Made by a program: the position numbers and the translations under genes. This document shows positions 54,838-63,953 of a stretch of DNA of 64,000 nt, in pieces (within the stretch, counting starts at the first letter, position 1; every line of letters starts with the position of its first letter). Origin of the DNA: Pseudomonas sp. Root71 (GTDB lineage Bacteria > Pseudomonadota > Gammaproteobacteria > Pseudomonadales > Pseudomonadaceae); assembly GCF_001429045.1 (NCBI RefSeq), contig NZ_LMHY01000005.1:47195-111194 (forward strand). The letters run 5' to 3'. The notes beneath the pieces were generated by a model. That model ran no database searches and had not been told where the DNA came from. It saw nothing but the letters and a program-made list of their open reading frames with translations.

Positions 54838-55620
54838 ATGAAAAAGGTTCTGTTGTTCACCGCACTGGCGGCTGCCCTGACCACGGGTCTGGCCCAGGCT
54901 GGCGAGAAGCTGGTGGTTGCCGCGACTCCGGTGCCACACGCCGAGATCCTTGAGCTGATCAAGCCAACCCTGGCCAAAGAAGGCGTGGACCTGGAAATCA
55001 AGGTTTTCACCGACTACGTTCAGCCGAACGTGCAGGTCGACCAGAAGCGTCTGGACGCCAACTACTTCCAGACCCTCCCGTACCTGAAGAGCTTCAACGA
55101 AGGCAAAGGCACTCACCTGGAAACCGTGATCGGTGTTCACGTTGAACCCTTCGGCGGCTACTCGAAGAAAATCAAAACCCTGGCTGAACTGAAAGACGGC
55201 GCGACCATTGCCATCCCGAACGAAGGCAGCAACAGCGGCCGTGCCCTGATCCTGCTGCAGAAGGCTGGCCTGATCGAGTTGAAAGACCCGAAAAACGCCG
55301 TGTCGACCCCGAAAGACATTGCCAAGAACCCGCACAACTTCAAGTTCAAGGAGCTCGAATCGGCCATGTTGCCGCGTGTGCTGGATCAGGTCGACCTGGA
55401 CATGATCAACACCAACTACGCACTGGAAGCGGGCCTGAATCCGGCGAAAGACGCGCTGATCATTGAAGGTGCCGATTCGCCTTACGTGAACTACCTGGTG
55501 GCCCGTCCGGACAACAAGGACAGCGTCGCCATCCAGAAACTGGCCAAGGCCCTGACCAGCCCGGAAGTAAAAGCATTCATCGAGAAGAAATACAGCGGCG
55601 CGGTATTGCCGGCGTTCTGA
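54838..55620 (+). CDS. metQ: MetQ/NlpA-family substrate-binding protein
   Basis: A 260-residue periplasmic methionine-type binding protein: signal peptide (cleavage near AQAGEK), AATPVPHAEILELIKPTL, VFTDYVQPNVQVDQKRLDANYFQ, VHVEPFGGYSKK, AIPNEGSNSGRALILLQKAGL and VDLDMINTNYALEAGL. No lipobox cysteine follows the signal, unlike E. coli MetQ. No metN or metI lies next to it in the window, so it is an orphan or serves an importer elsewhere. Likely ligand: methionine or a related sulfur compound. Confidence 0.88.
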   Translation: MKKVLLFTALAAALTTGLAQAGEKLVVAATPVPHAEILELIKPTLAKEGVDLEIKVFTDYVQPNVQVDQKRLDANYFQTLPYLKSFNEGKGTHLETVIGVHVEPFGGYSKKIKTLAELKDGATIAIPNEGSNSGRALILLQKAGLIELKDPKNAVSTPKDIAKNPHNFKFKELESAMLPRVLDQVDLDMINTNYALEAGLNPAKDALIIEGADSPYVNYLVARPDNKDSVAIQKLAKALTSPEVKAFIEKKYSGAVLPAF

Positions 55621-55648
55621 TTCGCGAAGCAAACCCCTTTAAGGTTTC

Positions 55649-55684
55649 AAACGCCGACGGCTGATTTAGCGTCGGCGTTTTTTA
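55649..55684 (+). terminator. metQ terminator
   Basis: AAACGCCGACG (55649-55659) pairs with CGTCGGCGTTT (55670-55680), followed by TTT. Confidence 0.92.
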
Positions 55685-55710
55685 TGTGTGCTGGTTTTAT
55701 GCTCCGCAAC

Positions 55711-55737
55711 CCAGCGGGAGCAAGCTCCCTCGCCACA
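55711..55737. repeat. REP-like singlet, third family
   Basis: A single 27-nt unit containing GGGAGCAAGCTCCCTCGCCA, the minus-strand form of the GGCGAGGGAGCTTGCTCCC element, without an inverted partner nearby. Confidence 0.75.
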
Positions 55738-55766
55738 AAAAACAACTCCGGGGGCTGCTGTAACCT

Positions 55767-55862
55767 TCAAGCCGGCTTGGTCTTCAAGGCCCTGCGCAAC
55801 GCCATCAAGAGTTTCACAATGTCCTGCGGATCCAGCCGTTGCGGCGGTTGTACGTCTGCCAT
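55767..55862 (-). CDS. Possible 31-residue small protein
   Basis: A short minus-strand frame from ATG 55862 to TGA 55767, with AAGGA seven bases before the start. It encodes a helical, basic C-terminus (IVKLLMALRRALKTKPA) after an N-terminus rich in Pro, Gln and Asp. Third positions are mostly G or C, as in neighbouring genes. No family is recognised and the size is close to chance. The 55738-56086 interval otherwise holds the leader of the RHS gene. Confidence 0.35.
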   Translation of the reverse strand: MADVQPPQRLDPQDIVKLLMALRRALKTKPA

Positions 55863-56086
55863 GTTCTCGTCCTTGTGAGGTTTTGGCCGGGAGTCTGGCC
55901 AAAAGTGGTTCGTCCTTGGAGCAGCGTTTCGAAAAAAAGATCCTTCCTACGGTGTAAGGGAAAGTAGCTGTCCTCTCTTGTCTGGGCAAACCCGGGCGTC
56001 AGTTTTCTCCCTGCACTAACAGTTCTGCTAGGTGCCGGCGTATTCAAACGGGTGCAAACTGCTTCCCTCGCCGGGAGTTGACCCTC

Positions 56087-57247
56087 ATGAGCGCATTGAC
56101 TCACCCCCTCAATCGCTACCGCTATGATGCCCTGGACCGGTTGGTCGAACTGGAGCCGTCGGAGCTGGAAAAACTGACCCGTTTCTACTGCGGCGAACAT
56201 CTGGTGACGCAACTGAAAGGTCAGGGTGGGCGCTGTGTGCTTCAACACGACAGGCAACTGCTGGCAGTGCAATCGTTTGACGGCGTCGAGCGCAACAGCC
56301 AGTTGCTGGTCACCGATCAGCAACGTTCGGTATTGCAGTTGGCCGGACCTGACGGAGTTGTGCGCCAGGTCTACGCGCCCTACGGTCATCGGCGGCTCGA
56401 AAGTGGTCCCGGCAGTTTGCTCGGATTCACCGGCGAAGCGCTCGATCCGGCCACCGGTCATTATCTGCTGGGCAACGGGCATCGGGCGTTCAACCCGGTG
56501 CTGATGCGCTTCAACAGCCCGGATGGCCTGAGTCCGTTTGGGCGGGGTGGGTTGAATCCGTATGCGTATTGTTTAGGCGATCCGGTGAATTTCAGTGATC
56601 CGACTGGGCGGTTCGTCAATGTGCTCAAGATATTCACCAGCGGCGCAGGCCTGTTCAGTTCGCTCATCACGCTGAAGCCCTCTGTACCTTTTAAAGTTGC
56701 TAACCAGGCTTTGGCGAATGGAGCCGCATTTCGAGCAAGTCCTAAGCAATTCGCTGGTGCAACGGCCTCCGTTACCGCCGGAATCATGGGGGTTGGAGTG
56801 GCTGCGACAGGTTTGGCGAGCACCATTATTGCTGCGATTGACCCTGAATCTCCGTTGATCACACCGTTGGCTTTTGTATCCGCAGCACTGGCGACCGGTG
56901 CTGTTCTGGGCAGGGTGGGTTCGGCCTGGGTTGGGCGCGATCCAAAAGCCATCGCTGGGTTGAAGGCACTGGGTGAAAAACAATCAGGTGTGAAAGGTAT
57001 CGCGGTATCCAGGAACCCGAGGCCCTCGAGCATTTCGTTACAGCGAAATCATGGGCCTTCTGCACCCGATTTATCACAGTTCACTCCAGTGCCTTCCGCA
57101 CCGTCACCTAGACAGTTTGATGTACGACCTTTTGACTGGATGACACCAGAAATCGATGCTGTGCTGAACAAGCTTGGTGGTAAAGCACCATTGTTCGACT
57201 TCGGTTCGTCGCGGCGTAGTTCCATAAGCAGTATTCGCAGTACTTAG
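56087..57247 (+). CDS. Orphan RHS-core protein with variable C-terminal domain
   Basis: A 386-residue protein. Residues about 10-175 are the end of an RHS/YD shell: YRYDALDRLVE, VYAPYGHRRLE, GFTGEALDPATGHYLLGNGHRAFNPVLMRFNSPD and the boundary LNPYAYCLGDPVNFSDPTGR. Residues 176-386 are a different domain with two hydrophobic, Gly/Ala-rich stretches (about 223-250 and 256-282) and a Ser/Arg-rich tail. This is the layout of exchangeable RHS toxin tips, but without the long shell, VgrG or PAAR parts. No immunity gene follows on the same strand. Start ATG 56087 after GGGAG. The C-terminal activity is unknown. Confidence 0.85.
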   Translation: MSALTHPLNRYRYDALDRLVELEPSELEKLTRFYCGEHLVTQLKGQGGRCVLQHDRQLLAVQSFDGVERNSQLLVTDQQRSVLQLAGPDGVVRQVYAPYGHRRLESGPGSLLGFTGEALDPATGHYLLGNGHRAFNPVLMRFNSPDGLSPFGRGGLNPYAYCLGDPVNFSDPTGRFVNVLKIFTSGAGLFSSLITLKPSVPFKVANQALANGAAFRASPKQFAGATASVTAGIMGVGVAATGLASTIIAAIDPESPLITPLAFVSAALATGAVLGRVGSAWVGRDPKAIAGLKALGEKQSGVKGIAVSRNPRPSSISLQRNHGPSAPDLSQFTPVPSAPSPRQFDVRPFDWMTPEIDAVLNKLGGKAPLFDFGSSRRSSISSIRST

Positions 57248-57282
57248 CTCTGTAAATCCTACTTCTGGAGGTTTACTTGACT

Positions 57283-58479
57283 TCAATCCGGCCAATACCA
57301 CGCCGGCTCATCCAGCATCCGCTGCCCGACAATCCCGGTTTGCCCGAGATTCTTCTCCAGCACGATGCAATTGCACTCCGGGTCTTCCTGCAATGCCGAA
57401 ATCAAGCGCCTGGCGTGGGAAACCACCCACACCTGACACTGCTCTGAAGCACGGATAATCAAGCGTGCCAGCGCCGGCAGCAGGTCCGGGTGCAGGCTGG
57501 TTTCCGGTTCGTTCAGCACCATCAACGTCGGCGGTCGTGGCGTCAGCAGCGCCGCGACCAGCAGCAGGTAACGCAATGTTCCGTCCGACAGCTCGGCGGC
57601 CGACAGCGGCCGCAACAAACCTTCCTGAAAGAACTCGATGGCGAAGCGCCCGCCAGGCAGTGGTTCGATGTTCAGTCTGGCGCCGGGGAAGGCGTCGCTG
57701 ATCGCCGTCCGTAAAGCCTCGGGATCACCGATTTCGATGATCGTCTGCAAGGCCGCCGCCAGGTCGCGTCCGTCGTGGTGCAGCACCGGCGTGCGGGTGC
57801 CCAGTTGAGGTTGTCGTGCCGGGGCGTCGGCATCGCTGCGAAAGTGATCGTAGAAGCGCCAGCGGCGGATGAACTCGCGCATTTCCAGCACTTCCGGTGA
57901 GCCGCGCAGGCTGCCGACCTGATCGAACAGGCTGTCGAAAGTCGGTGTGTGCTGCGCCAATACATCCCACTTGCGATCGGCGCGGGCGCGGATCATCGGG
58001 CCGTCACGATCGACCAGCAGACTGGCCGGGCGATAGAACGCCCCGGCCCACAGGCATTCGCGTTTGATCTGCGGGTCGAGGCTGAAATAAGACGGTATTG
58101 GCGAGTTGCGCCCGGGGAGCATGAAATGGCCATTGGAATCGGGCAGGCCGAGGCTGATCGAGTAGCCGAAGTCCTCTCCCGCAAACCCCAGTCGAAGGCG
58201 TTTGACGCCCTGACGCACGGTGGGCTCGATAGCGACTTCGCCGGTGCGCATGCGCCGGGAGATGTTTTCCGGCCCGGCCCAAAAAGTCGAATCCAGGCCT
58301 CCTTCACGGGCCAGGGCATTGACCACGCCGCCGTGGGCGGTTTCCGCCAGCAGGCGCAGCGCGCGGTACAGGTTGGATTTGCCGCTGCCGTTGGGACCGG
58401 TGATCAGATTCAGGCGGCCCAGCGGGATCACCAGTTTGTTGATCGAGCGGTAATTGGCCACGGCGAGAGTCTTGAGCAT
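57283..58479 (-). CDS. AAA-family ATPase (RecF/AAA_21 type)
   Basis: A 398-residue SMC/RecF-like ATPase: Walker A GPNGSGKS (28-35) in LNLITGPNGSGKSNLYRALRLL, signature-like LSAAELSDGTLRYLLLVAALL, Walker B VLNEPETSLHPDLLPAL and the D/H-loop WVVSHARRLI. No nuclease (TOPRIM) domain is evident, unlike OLD nucleases. Such stand-alone proteins occur in DNA repair, defence and unknown pathways. It is convergent with the RHS gene and divergent from triABC. Confidence 0.88.
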   Translation of the reverse strand: MLKTLAVANYRSINKLVIPLGRLNLITGPNGSGKSNLYRALRLLAETAHGGVVNALAREGGLDSTFWAGPENISRRMRTGEVAIEPTVRQGVKRLRLGFAGEDFGYSISLGLPDSNGHFMLPGRNSPIPSYFSLDPQIKRECLWAGAFYRPASLLVDRDGPMIRARADRKWDVLAQHTPTFDSLFDQVGSLRGSPEVLEMREFIRRWRFYDHFRSDADAPARQPQLGTRTPVLHHDGRDLAAALQTIIEIGDPEALRTAISDAFPGARLNIEPLPGGRFAIEFFQEGLLRPLSAAELSDGTLRYLLLVAALLTPRPPTLMVLNEPETSLHPDLLPALARLIIRASEQCQVWVVSHARRLISALQEDPECNCIVLEKNLGQTGIVGQRMLDEPAWYWPD

Positions 58480-58656
58480 GTGGGTTCCTGAGGCGGGATC
58501 GACCGGGGCTCATTGTCAGGCATGCACAGGAGTCTATGGCAAGTGTTTCAGGGCTAAAAAAGTGTGAACTTTTTCTTCATAAGACGCTCGTGCAAGGTTC
58601 CCATCCTGTTCTAAGCTCTCTGTCGTGTTGTACGTGAAAAAGGCCAAGGAGTTTGC

Positions 58657-59760
58657 ATGGTGGTTCCCGGATTGAAAGTAGTAATGGCCTTGAGTGTCGT
58701 CACCCTGCTGACGGCTTGCGACGAAAAAAAGCCCGTGCAGGAATACCTGCCACGGGTGTTCGTGCAAGTCGTCAAGCCGGCGGATTACGCGGCCTCGATT
58801 ACCCTCACCGGTGATATCCAGGCACGGATACAGACGGAGCTGTCTTTTCGTGTAGGGGGCAAGATCATCCAGCGCTCGGTTGACGTCGGTGATCGAGTGA
58901 CAGCCAAACAAGTGCTGGCTCGGCTCGACCCGAAGGATCTACAGACCAGTGTCGATTCGGCCCAGGCGCAAGTCGTCGCCGAACAGGCGCGGGTGACCCA
59001 GAGTGCGGCGGCGTTCGTGCGCCAGCAAAAACTGCTGCCCAAGGGTTACACCAGCCAGAGCGAATACGACTCGGCCCAGGCAGCCTTGCACAGTAGTCAG
59101 AGTGCCTTGAGCGCCGCCAAGGCGCAGTTGGCCAATGCCAAGGATCAACTGAGCTATACGGCACTGATCGCCGATGCGCCGGGGATCATTACCGAGCGCC
59201 AGGCAGAGGTTGGCCAGGTGGTGCAGGCAACCATGCCGGTCTTCAGCCTGGCCCGTGACGGCGACCGGGATGCGGTGTTCAACGTCTATGAATCACTGCT
59301 GGCCGAGAAGCCGAAAGATCAAACCATCGTCCTCAGCCTGCTCGACAACCCGGCGATCAAGACCACCGGCACCGTGCGCGAAGTCACCCCCTCGGTGTCG
59401 GCGCAATCCGGCACCGTGCAGGTCAAGGTCGGTCTCGACAAACTGCCCGACGGCATGCAGTTGGGCTCGGTGGTGAGTGCCACGGCCAGGGGATCGGGCA
59501 AGTCGGTCATCGAGTTGCCGTGGTCGGCACTGACCAAAAACATCAGTGAGCCTGCTGTCTGGATTGTCGACGACAAGGGCAAGGCCCAATTGCATTCGGT
59601 CACCGTCAGCCGCTACCTGACTGGCAAGATCATCATCAGCGACGGGTTGAAGGACGGCGACAAAGTCATCATCGCGGGCGGACAACTCTTGCACCCGGAC
59701 ATGGAAGTCGAAATTGCCGAAAACACTTACAAGGATCTGACGTGGGGAGCCAAGCCATGA
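58657..59760 (+). CDS. triA: RND periplasmic adaptor, first of two (TriA-like)
   Basis: A 367-residue lipoprotein (lipobox LLTAC, Cys21) of the membrane-fusion family: lipoyl half FRVGGKIIQRSVDVGDRVTAKQVLARLDPKD, a helical hairpin, the second lipoyl half YTALIADAPGIITERQAEVGQVVQATMPVFSLARD, and beta/MP domains. Two consecutive adaptor genes before a single RND permease is the hallmark of TriABC of P. aeruginosa, a triclosan pump. AAGGAG precedes ATG 58657. Overlaps triB by 4 nt. Confidence 0.87.
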   Translation: MVVPGLKVVMALSVVTLLTACDEKKPVQEYLPRVFVQVVKPADYAASITLTGDIQARIQTELSFRVGGKIIQRSVDVGDRVTAKQVLARLDPKDLQTSVDSAQAQVVAEQARVTQSAAAFVRQQKLLPKGYTSQSEYDSAQAALHSSQSALSAAKAQLANAKDQLSYTALIADAPGIITERQAEVGQVVQATMPVFSLARDGDRDAVFNVYESLLAEKPKDQTIVLSLLDNPAIKTTGTVREVTPSVSAQSGTVQVKVGLDKLPDGMQLGSVVSATARGSGKSVIELPWSALTKNISEPAVWIVDDKGKAQLHSVTVSRYLTGKIIISDGLKDGDKVIIAGGQLLHPDMEVEIAENTYKDLTWGAKP

Positions 59761-60821
59761 AGCCTTTATGGGCGTTGTCCATCGGGCTGGTGCTGAGCGC
59801 CTGTTCCAAAAGCGAACCGCCGCCGGCGCCGGTACGGCCGGTGCTGTCGATCAAGGTCCAGACCTTGAATGAAGAGGACCTGGGCCGCTTCGCCGGCAGC
59901 ATCCAGGCGCGCTATGAAACCGATACCGGTTTCCGTGTGGGTGGGCGAATCGCCAGCCGTAACGTTGATGTCGGCACCGAGGTGGAGAAGGGTACGCTGC
60001 TTGCCACCCTCGATCCTTCCGACCAGCAGAACCAATTGCGCTCGGCCCAGGGCGATCTGTCGAAAATCCAGGCGCAACTGATCAACGCCAAGGCCACGGC
60101 CCAGCGCCAGCAAGCCTTGTTTGACCGTGGGGTTGGCGCGCAAGCGCAACTCGACGAGGCCAATACCGACCTGAAAACCACCCAGGCTTCACTCGATCAG
60201 GCCCGGGCGGCCGTCAACCAGAGCAAGGACCAACTGGGCTACACCGAACTGCGCGCCGACCATAAAGCCGTGGTCACCCAGTGGAGTGCCGAGGCCGGGC
60301 AAGTGGTGTCGGCCGGTCAGCAAGTGGTGACCCTGGCGCAACCGGACATCAAGGAAGCGGTGATCGACCTGCCCGATACCCTGGTCGATCAACTGCCCAG
60401 CGATGTGGTGTTCCTGGTCGCTGCGCAGCTGGACCCGAGCATCAACACCACCGCCATCATCCGCGAAATCGAACCCAAGGCTCAAAGCGCCACACGCACC
60501 CGTCGCGCCCGCCTGACCCTGGCCGAAACGCCACCGGGCTTTCGCCTGGGTACGGCCATCAGCGTCACCCTGAGCTCGGCGATCAAGCCGCGTATCGAAT
60601 TGCCGGTCACCGCACTGCAGGAGGTCGATGGCAAACCACGTATCTGGGTGATTGATGCACAGAGTAAAACCGTCTCTCCCCGTGACATCCAGGTGATCAG
60701 CCGTACCGACAGCACCGTGGTGCTGGCTGGCGGCGTGAAGAACGGCGAGCGGGTGGTCAGTGCCGGTGTGAACAGCCTCAAACCGGGGCAGCAAGTGAAA
60801 ATCGACGAGGACAGTCAATGA
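59757..60821 (+). CDS. triB: RND periplasmic adaptor, second of two (TriB-like)
   Basis: A 354-residue lipoprotein (lipobox VLSAC, Cys16) with the same domain order as the previous gene but only distant similarity: FRVGGRIASRNVDVGTEVEKGTLLATLDPSD, a coiled-coil hairpin, YTELRADHKAVVTQWSAEAGQVVSAGQQVVTLAQ. ATG 59757 with GGGGAG upstream; an in-frame ATG 15 nt earlier is less likely. Forms the second adaptor of the pump; the stop overlaps triC by 4 nt. Confidence 0.88.
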   Translation: MKPLWALSIGLVLSACSKSEPPPAPVRPVLSIKVQTLNEEDLGRFAGSIQARYETDTGFRVGGRIASRNVDVGTEVEKGTLLATLDPSDQQNQLRSAQGDLSKIQAQLINAKATAQRQQALFDRGVGAQAQLDEANTDLKTTQASLDQARAAVNQSKDQLGYTELRADHKAVVTQWSAEAGQVVSAGQQVVTLAQPDIKEAVIDLPDTLVDQLPSDVVFLVAAQLDPSINTTAIIREIEPKAQSATRTRRARLTLAETPPGFRLGTAISVTLSSAIKPRIELPVTALQEVDGKPRIWVIDAQSKTVSPRDIQVISRTDSTVVLAGGVKNGERVVSAGVNSLKPGQQVKIDEDSQ

Positions 60822-63800
60822 AAGGGCCTTTCAACCTCTCGGAATGGGCCCTCAAGCATCAGTCGTTCATCTGGTATCTGATGTTCGTCGCATTGCTGAT
60901 GGGTGTGTTCTCGTACTTCAACCTGGGGCGCGAAGAAGACCCTTCGTTCACCATCAAGACCATGGTGATCCAGAGCAAATGGCCGGGGGCGACCCAGGAG
61001 GAAACCCTCAAGCAGATCACTGACCGGATCGAGAAGAAGCTCGAAGAACTCGACTCCCTCGACTATGTGAAAAGCTACACGCGCCCCGGTGAGTCCACGG
61101 TGTATGTGTACCTGCGCGACACCACCAGTGCCAAGGACATTCCGGAGATCTGGTATCAGGTACGCAAGAAGATCAACGACATCAAGTACCAGTTCCCGCA
61201 AGGCATACAAGGGCCGTCGTTCAACGACGAGTTCGGTGACGTCTTCGGCTCGATCTACGCCTTCACCGCCGACGGCCTGACCCTGCGTCAGTTGCGCGAC
61301 TACGTGGAACAGGCACGCATGGAAATTCGCGGCGTGCCGGGGTTGGGCAAAATCGAAATGGTCGGCCAGCAGGATGAAGTGCTGTACCTGAACTTCTCCA
61401 CACGCAAACTCGCAGCGCTGGGTATCGATGAGCGTCAGGTGGTGCAGAGCCTGCAAACCCAGAACGCCGTGACCCCGGCGGGTGTCATCGAGGCCGGGCC
61501 GGAGCGGATTTCGGTGCGCACTTCAGGGAAGTTCGCTTCGGAGAAAGACCTGGCCGAGGTCAACCTCAAGCTCAACGACCGTTACTATCGTCTGGCCGAC
61601 ATTGCCGAAATTCGTCGCGGCTATGTCGATCCGGCCTCGCCGGAATTCCGCTACAACGGCAAACAGGCCATCGGCCTGGCGATTGCCATGCAGACGGGGG
61701 GCAACGTCCAGGCGTTCGGCAAGGCCTTGCACGCCCGGATGGACCAGTTGACCGCCGACCTGCCGGTGGGTGTCGGCATTTACAACGTCTCCGACCAGGC
61801 CGTGGTGGTGGAAGAGGCCGTCGGTGGTTTTACCAGTGCCTTGTTCGAGGCGGTGGTGATCGTGTTGCTGGTCAGCTTCGTCAGCCTCGGCGTGCGCGCC
61901 GGGCTGGTGGTGGCGTGCTCGATCCCGTTGGTGCTGGCGATGGTGTTTGTGTTCATGGAATACAGTGGCATCACCATGCAGCGGATTTCCCTCGGTGCAC
62001 TGATCATCGCCCTCGGCCTGCTGGTGGACGATGCGATGATCACCGTGGAAATGATGGTCACGCGCCTGGAGATGGGCGAGACCAAGGAGCAGGCGGCGAC
62101 CTTTGCCTACACCTCCACGGCGTTCCCGATGCTCACCGGTACGCTGGTGACAGTGGCGGGCTTCGTGCCGATCGGCTTGAACGCCAGCTCCGCCGGTGAG
62201 TACACCTACACCCTGTTTGCGGTAATTGCCTGCGCGATGCTGGTGTCGTGGGTAGTGGCGGTGCTGTTTGCGCCGGTGATCGGCGTGCACATTCTCAGTG
62301 CCAACGTGAAGCCCCATGAAGGTGAACCCGGGCGCATCGGCAAGGCGTTCAACGGTGGGCTGCTGTGGTGCATGCGCAATCGCTGGTGGGCCATCGGCAT
62401 TACGGTGCTGTGTTTTGTGTTGGCGCTGTTCAGCATGCGTTACGTGCAGAACCAGTTCTTCCCGTCTTCGGATCGTCCGGAAATCCTGGTTGATCTGAAC
62501 CTGCCGCAAAACGCCTCGCTCGACGAAACCCGCCGGGCTGTCGATCGCCTTGAAGCCACGCTCAAGGACGATCCGGACATCGTGCGCTGGAGCACCTACG
62601 TCGGTCAGGGCGCGATCCGTTTCTACCTGCCACTGGACCAGCAACTGCAAAACCCGTTCTACGCGCAGTTGGTGATCGTCAGCAAAGGCCATACCCGTGA
62701 AGCCATGATGCAGAAGCTTCGCGAGCGCTTGCGCAACGACTTCGTCGGCATCGGTGGTTATGTCCAGGCACTGGAAATGGGCCCGCCGGTAGGGCGTCCG
62801 ATCCAGTACCGGGTCAGCGGCAAGGACATCGACCAGGTACGCCGACATGCCATCGACCTGGCCACTGAGCTGGACAAGAACCCGCACGTTGGCGAGATCA
62901 TCTACGACTGGAACGAGCCGGGCAAAGTCCTGCGCATCGACATCGCCCAGGACAAGGCGCGGCAATTGGGGCTGTCTTCCGAGGATGTGGCCAACCTGAT
63001 GAACGGCATTGTCAGCGGCCAGACGGTGACTCAGGTCGATGACGACATTTACCTGATCAACGTGGTCGGGCGCGCGGTGGATTCCGAGCGCGGAACGCCG
63101 GAAACCCTGCAGAACCTGCAAATCGTCACGCCTAGTGGCACGTCGATTCCGCTGCTGGCGTTTGCCACGGTGCGCTACGAACTGGAGCAGCCGTTGGTAT
63201 GGCGTAGGGATCGCCTGCCGACCATCACCATCAAGGCGGCGATTCGTGACGAGATCCAGCCGACGGACCTGGTGAAAATCCTCAAGCCATCCATCGACGC
63301 TTTCGCAGCCAAACTGCCGGCGGGCTACAAGGTCGCCACCGGTGGTACGGTGGAGGAAAGCGGCAAGGCCCAGGGGCCGATTGCCAAGGTGGTGCCGCTG
63401 ATGCTGTTCATGATGGCGACCTTCCTGATGATCCAGCTGCACAGCGTGCAGAAGCTGTTCCTGGTGGCCAGTGTCGCGCCGCTGGGGCTGATTGGCGTGG
63501 TGATCGCGCTGGTGCCTACCGGTACGCCGATGGGCTTCGTGGCGATCCTCGGGATCCTGGCGCTGATCGGTATCATCATCCGTAACTCGGTGATCCTGGT
63601 GACCCAGATCGAAGAGTACGAGCAGAAGGGCTACGCGCCGTGGGATGCGGTGGTGCAGGCCACCGAGCATCGACGTCGGCCGATCCTGCTGACCGCTGCG
63701 GCGGCGAGCATGGGGATGATCCCGATTGCCCGGGAAGTGTTCTGGGGCCCGATGGCCTACGCAATGATCGGCGGGATCGTCATCGCCACCTTGCTGACGC

Positions 63801-63868
63801 TGCTGTTTTTGCCGGCGCTGTATGTGGCCTGGTACAAAATTCGCGAGCCGAAGAAAGAGGCGCAGTAA
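60818..63868 (+). CDS. triC: RND-family efflux permease (TriC-like)
   Basis: A 1,016-residue inner-membrane proton-drug antiporter of the AcrB/MexB superfamily, about the length of TriC (1,015). Twelve membrane helices with two large periplasmic loops; the proton relay is Asp404-Asp405 (LGLLVDDAMI). GAGFVP-like VTVAGFVPIGL and the late PILLTAAAASMGMIPIA are present. Translation is coupled to triB. No outer-membrane factor follows, consistent with use of a TolC/OpmH channel encoded elsewhere. Natural substrates unknown. Confidence 0.9.
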   Translation: MKGPFNLSEWALKHQSFIWYLMFVALLMGVFSYFNLGREEDPSFTIKTMVIQSKWPGATQEETLKQITDRIEKKLEELDSLDYVKSYTRPGESTVYVYLRDTTSAKDIPEIWYQVRKKINDIKYQFPQGIQGPSFNDEFGDVFGSIYAFTADGLTLRQLRDYVEQARMEIRGVPGLGKIEMVGQQDEVLYLNFSTRKLAALGIDERQVVQSLQTQNAVTPAGVIEAGPERISVRTSGKFASEKDLAEVNLKLNDRYYRLADIAEIRRGYVDPASPEFRYNGKQAIGLAIAMQTGGNVQAFGKALHARMDQLTADLPVGVGIYNVSDQAVVVEEAVGGFTSALFEAVVIVLLVSFVSLGVRAGLVVACSIPLVLAMVFVFMEYSGITMQRISLGALIIALGLLVDDAMITVEMMVTRLEMGETKEQAATFAYTSTAFPMLTGTLVTVAGFVPIGLNASSAGEYTYTLFAVIACAMLVSWVVAVLFAPVIGVHILSANVKPHEGEPGRIGKAFNGGLLWCMRNRWWAIGITVLCFVLALFSMRYVQNQFFPSSDRPEILVDLNLPQNASLDETRRAVDRLEATLKDDPDIVRWSTYVGQGAIRFYLPLDQQLQNPFYAQLVIVSKGHTREAMMQKLRERLRNDFVGIGGYVQALEMGPPVGRPIQYRVSGKDIDQVRRHAIDLATELDKNPHVGEIIYDWNEPGKVLRIDIAQDKARQLGLSSEDVANLMNGIVSGQTVTQVDDDIYLINVVGRAVDSERGTPETLQNLQIVTPSGTSIPLLAFATVRYELEQPLVWRRDRLPTITIKAAIRDEIQPTDLVKILKPSIDAFAAKLPAGYKVATGGTVEESGKAQGPIAKVVPLMLFMMATFLMIQLHSVQKLFLVASVAPLGLIGVVIALVPTGTPMGFVAILGILALIGIIIRNSVILVTQIEEYEQKGYAPWDAVVQATEHRRRPILLTAAAASMGMIPIAREVFWGPMAYAMIGGIVIATLLTLLFLPALYVAWYKIREPKKEAQ

Positions 63869-63887
63869 AGGCGAGCGCTTCGCGCTC

Positions 63888-63953
63888 ATCGCGAGCAGGC
63901 TCGCTCCCACAGGTTGACCGCGTTCAATTGTGGGAGCGAGCTTGCTCGCGATG
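63888..63953. repeat. REP doublet, family A
   Basis: Inverted family-A units (left one with GCAGGC in place of GCAAGC) after triC. A small hairpin GAGCG-CTT-CGCTC lies just before it. Nothing else is recognised up to the window end. Confidence 0.88.

Noticed and set aside
55666-55989. 107-codon minus-strand frame
   Set aside because: Crosses the metQ terminator and a REP singlet and has no ribosome site; the 31-codon frame inside the region is more plausible.
61523-63910. 795-codon minus-strand frame under triC
   Set aside because: His/Arg/Gln-rich shadow of the RND permease gene.
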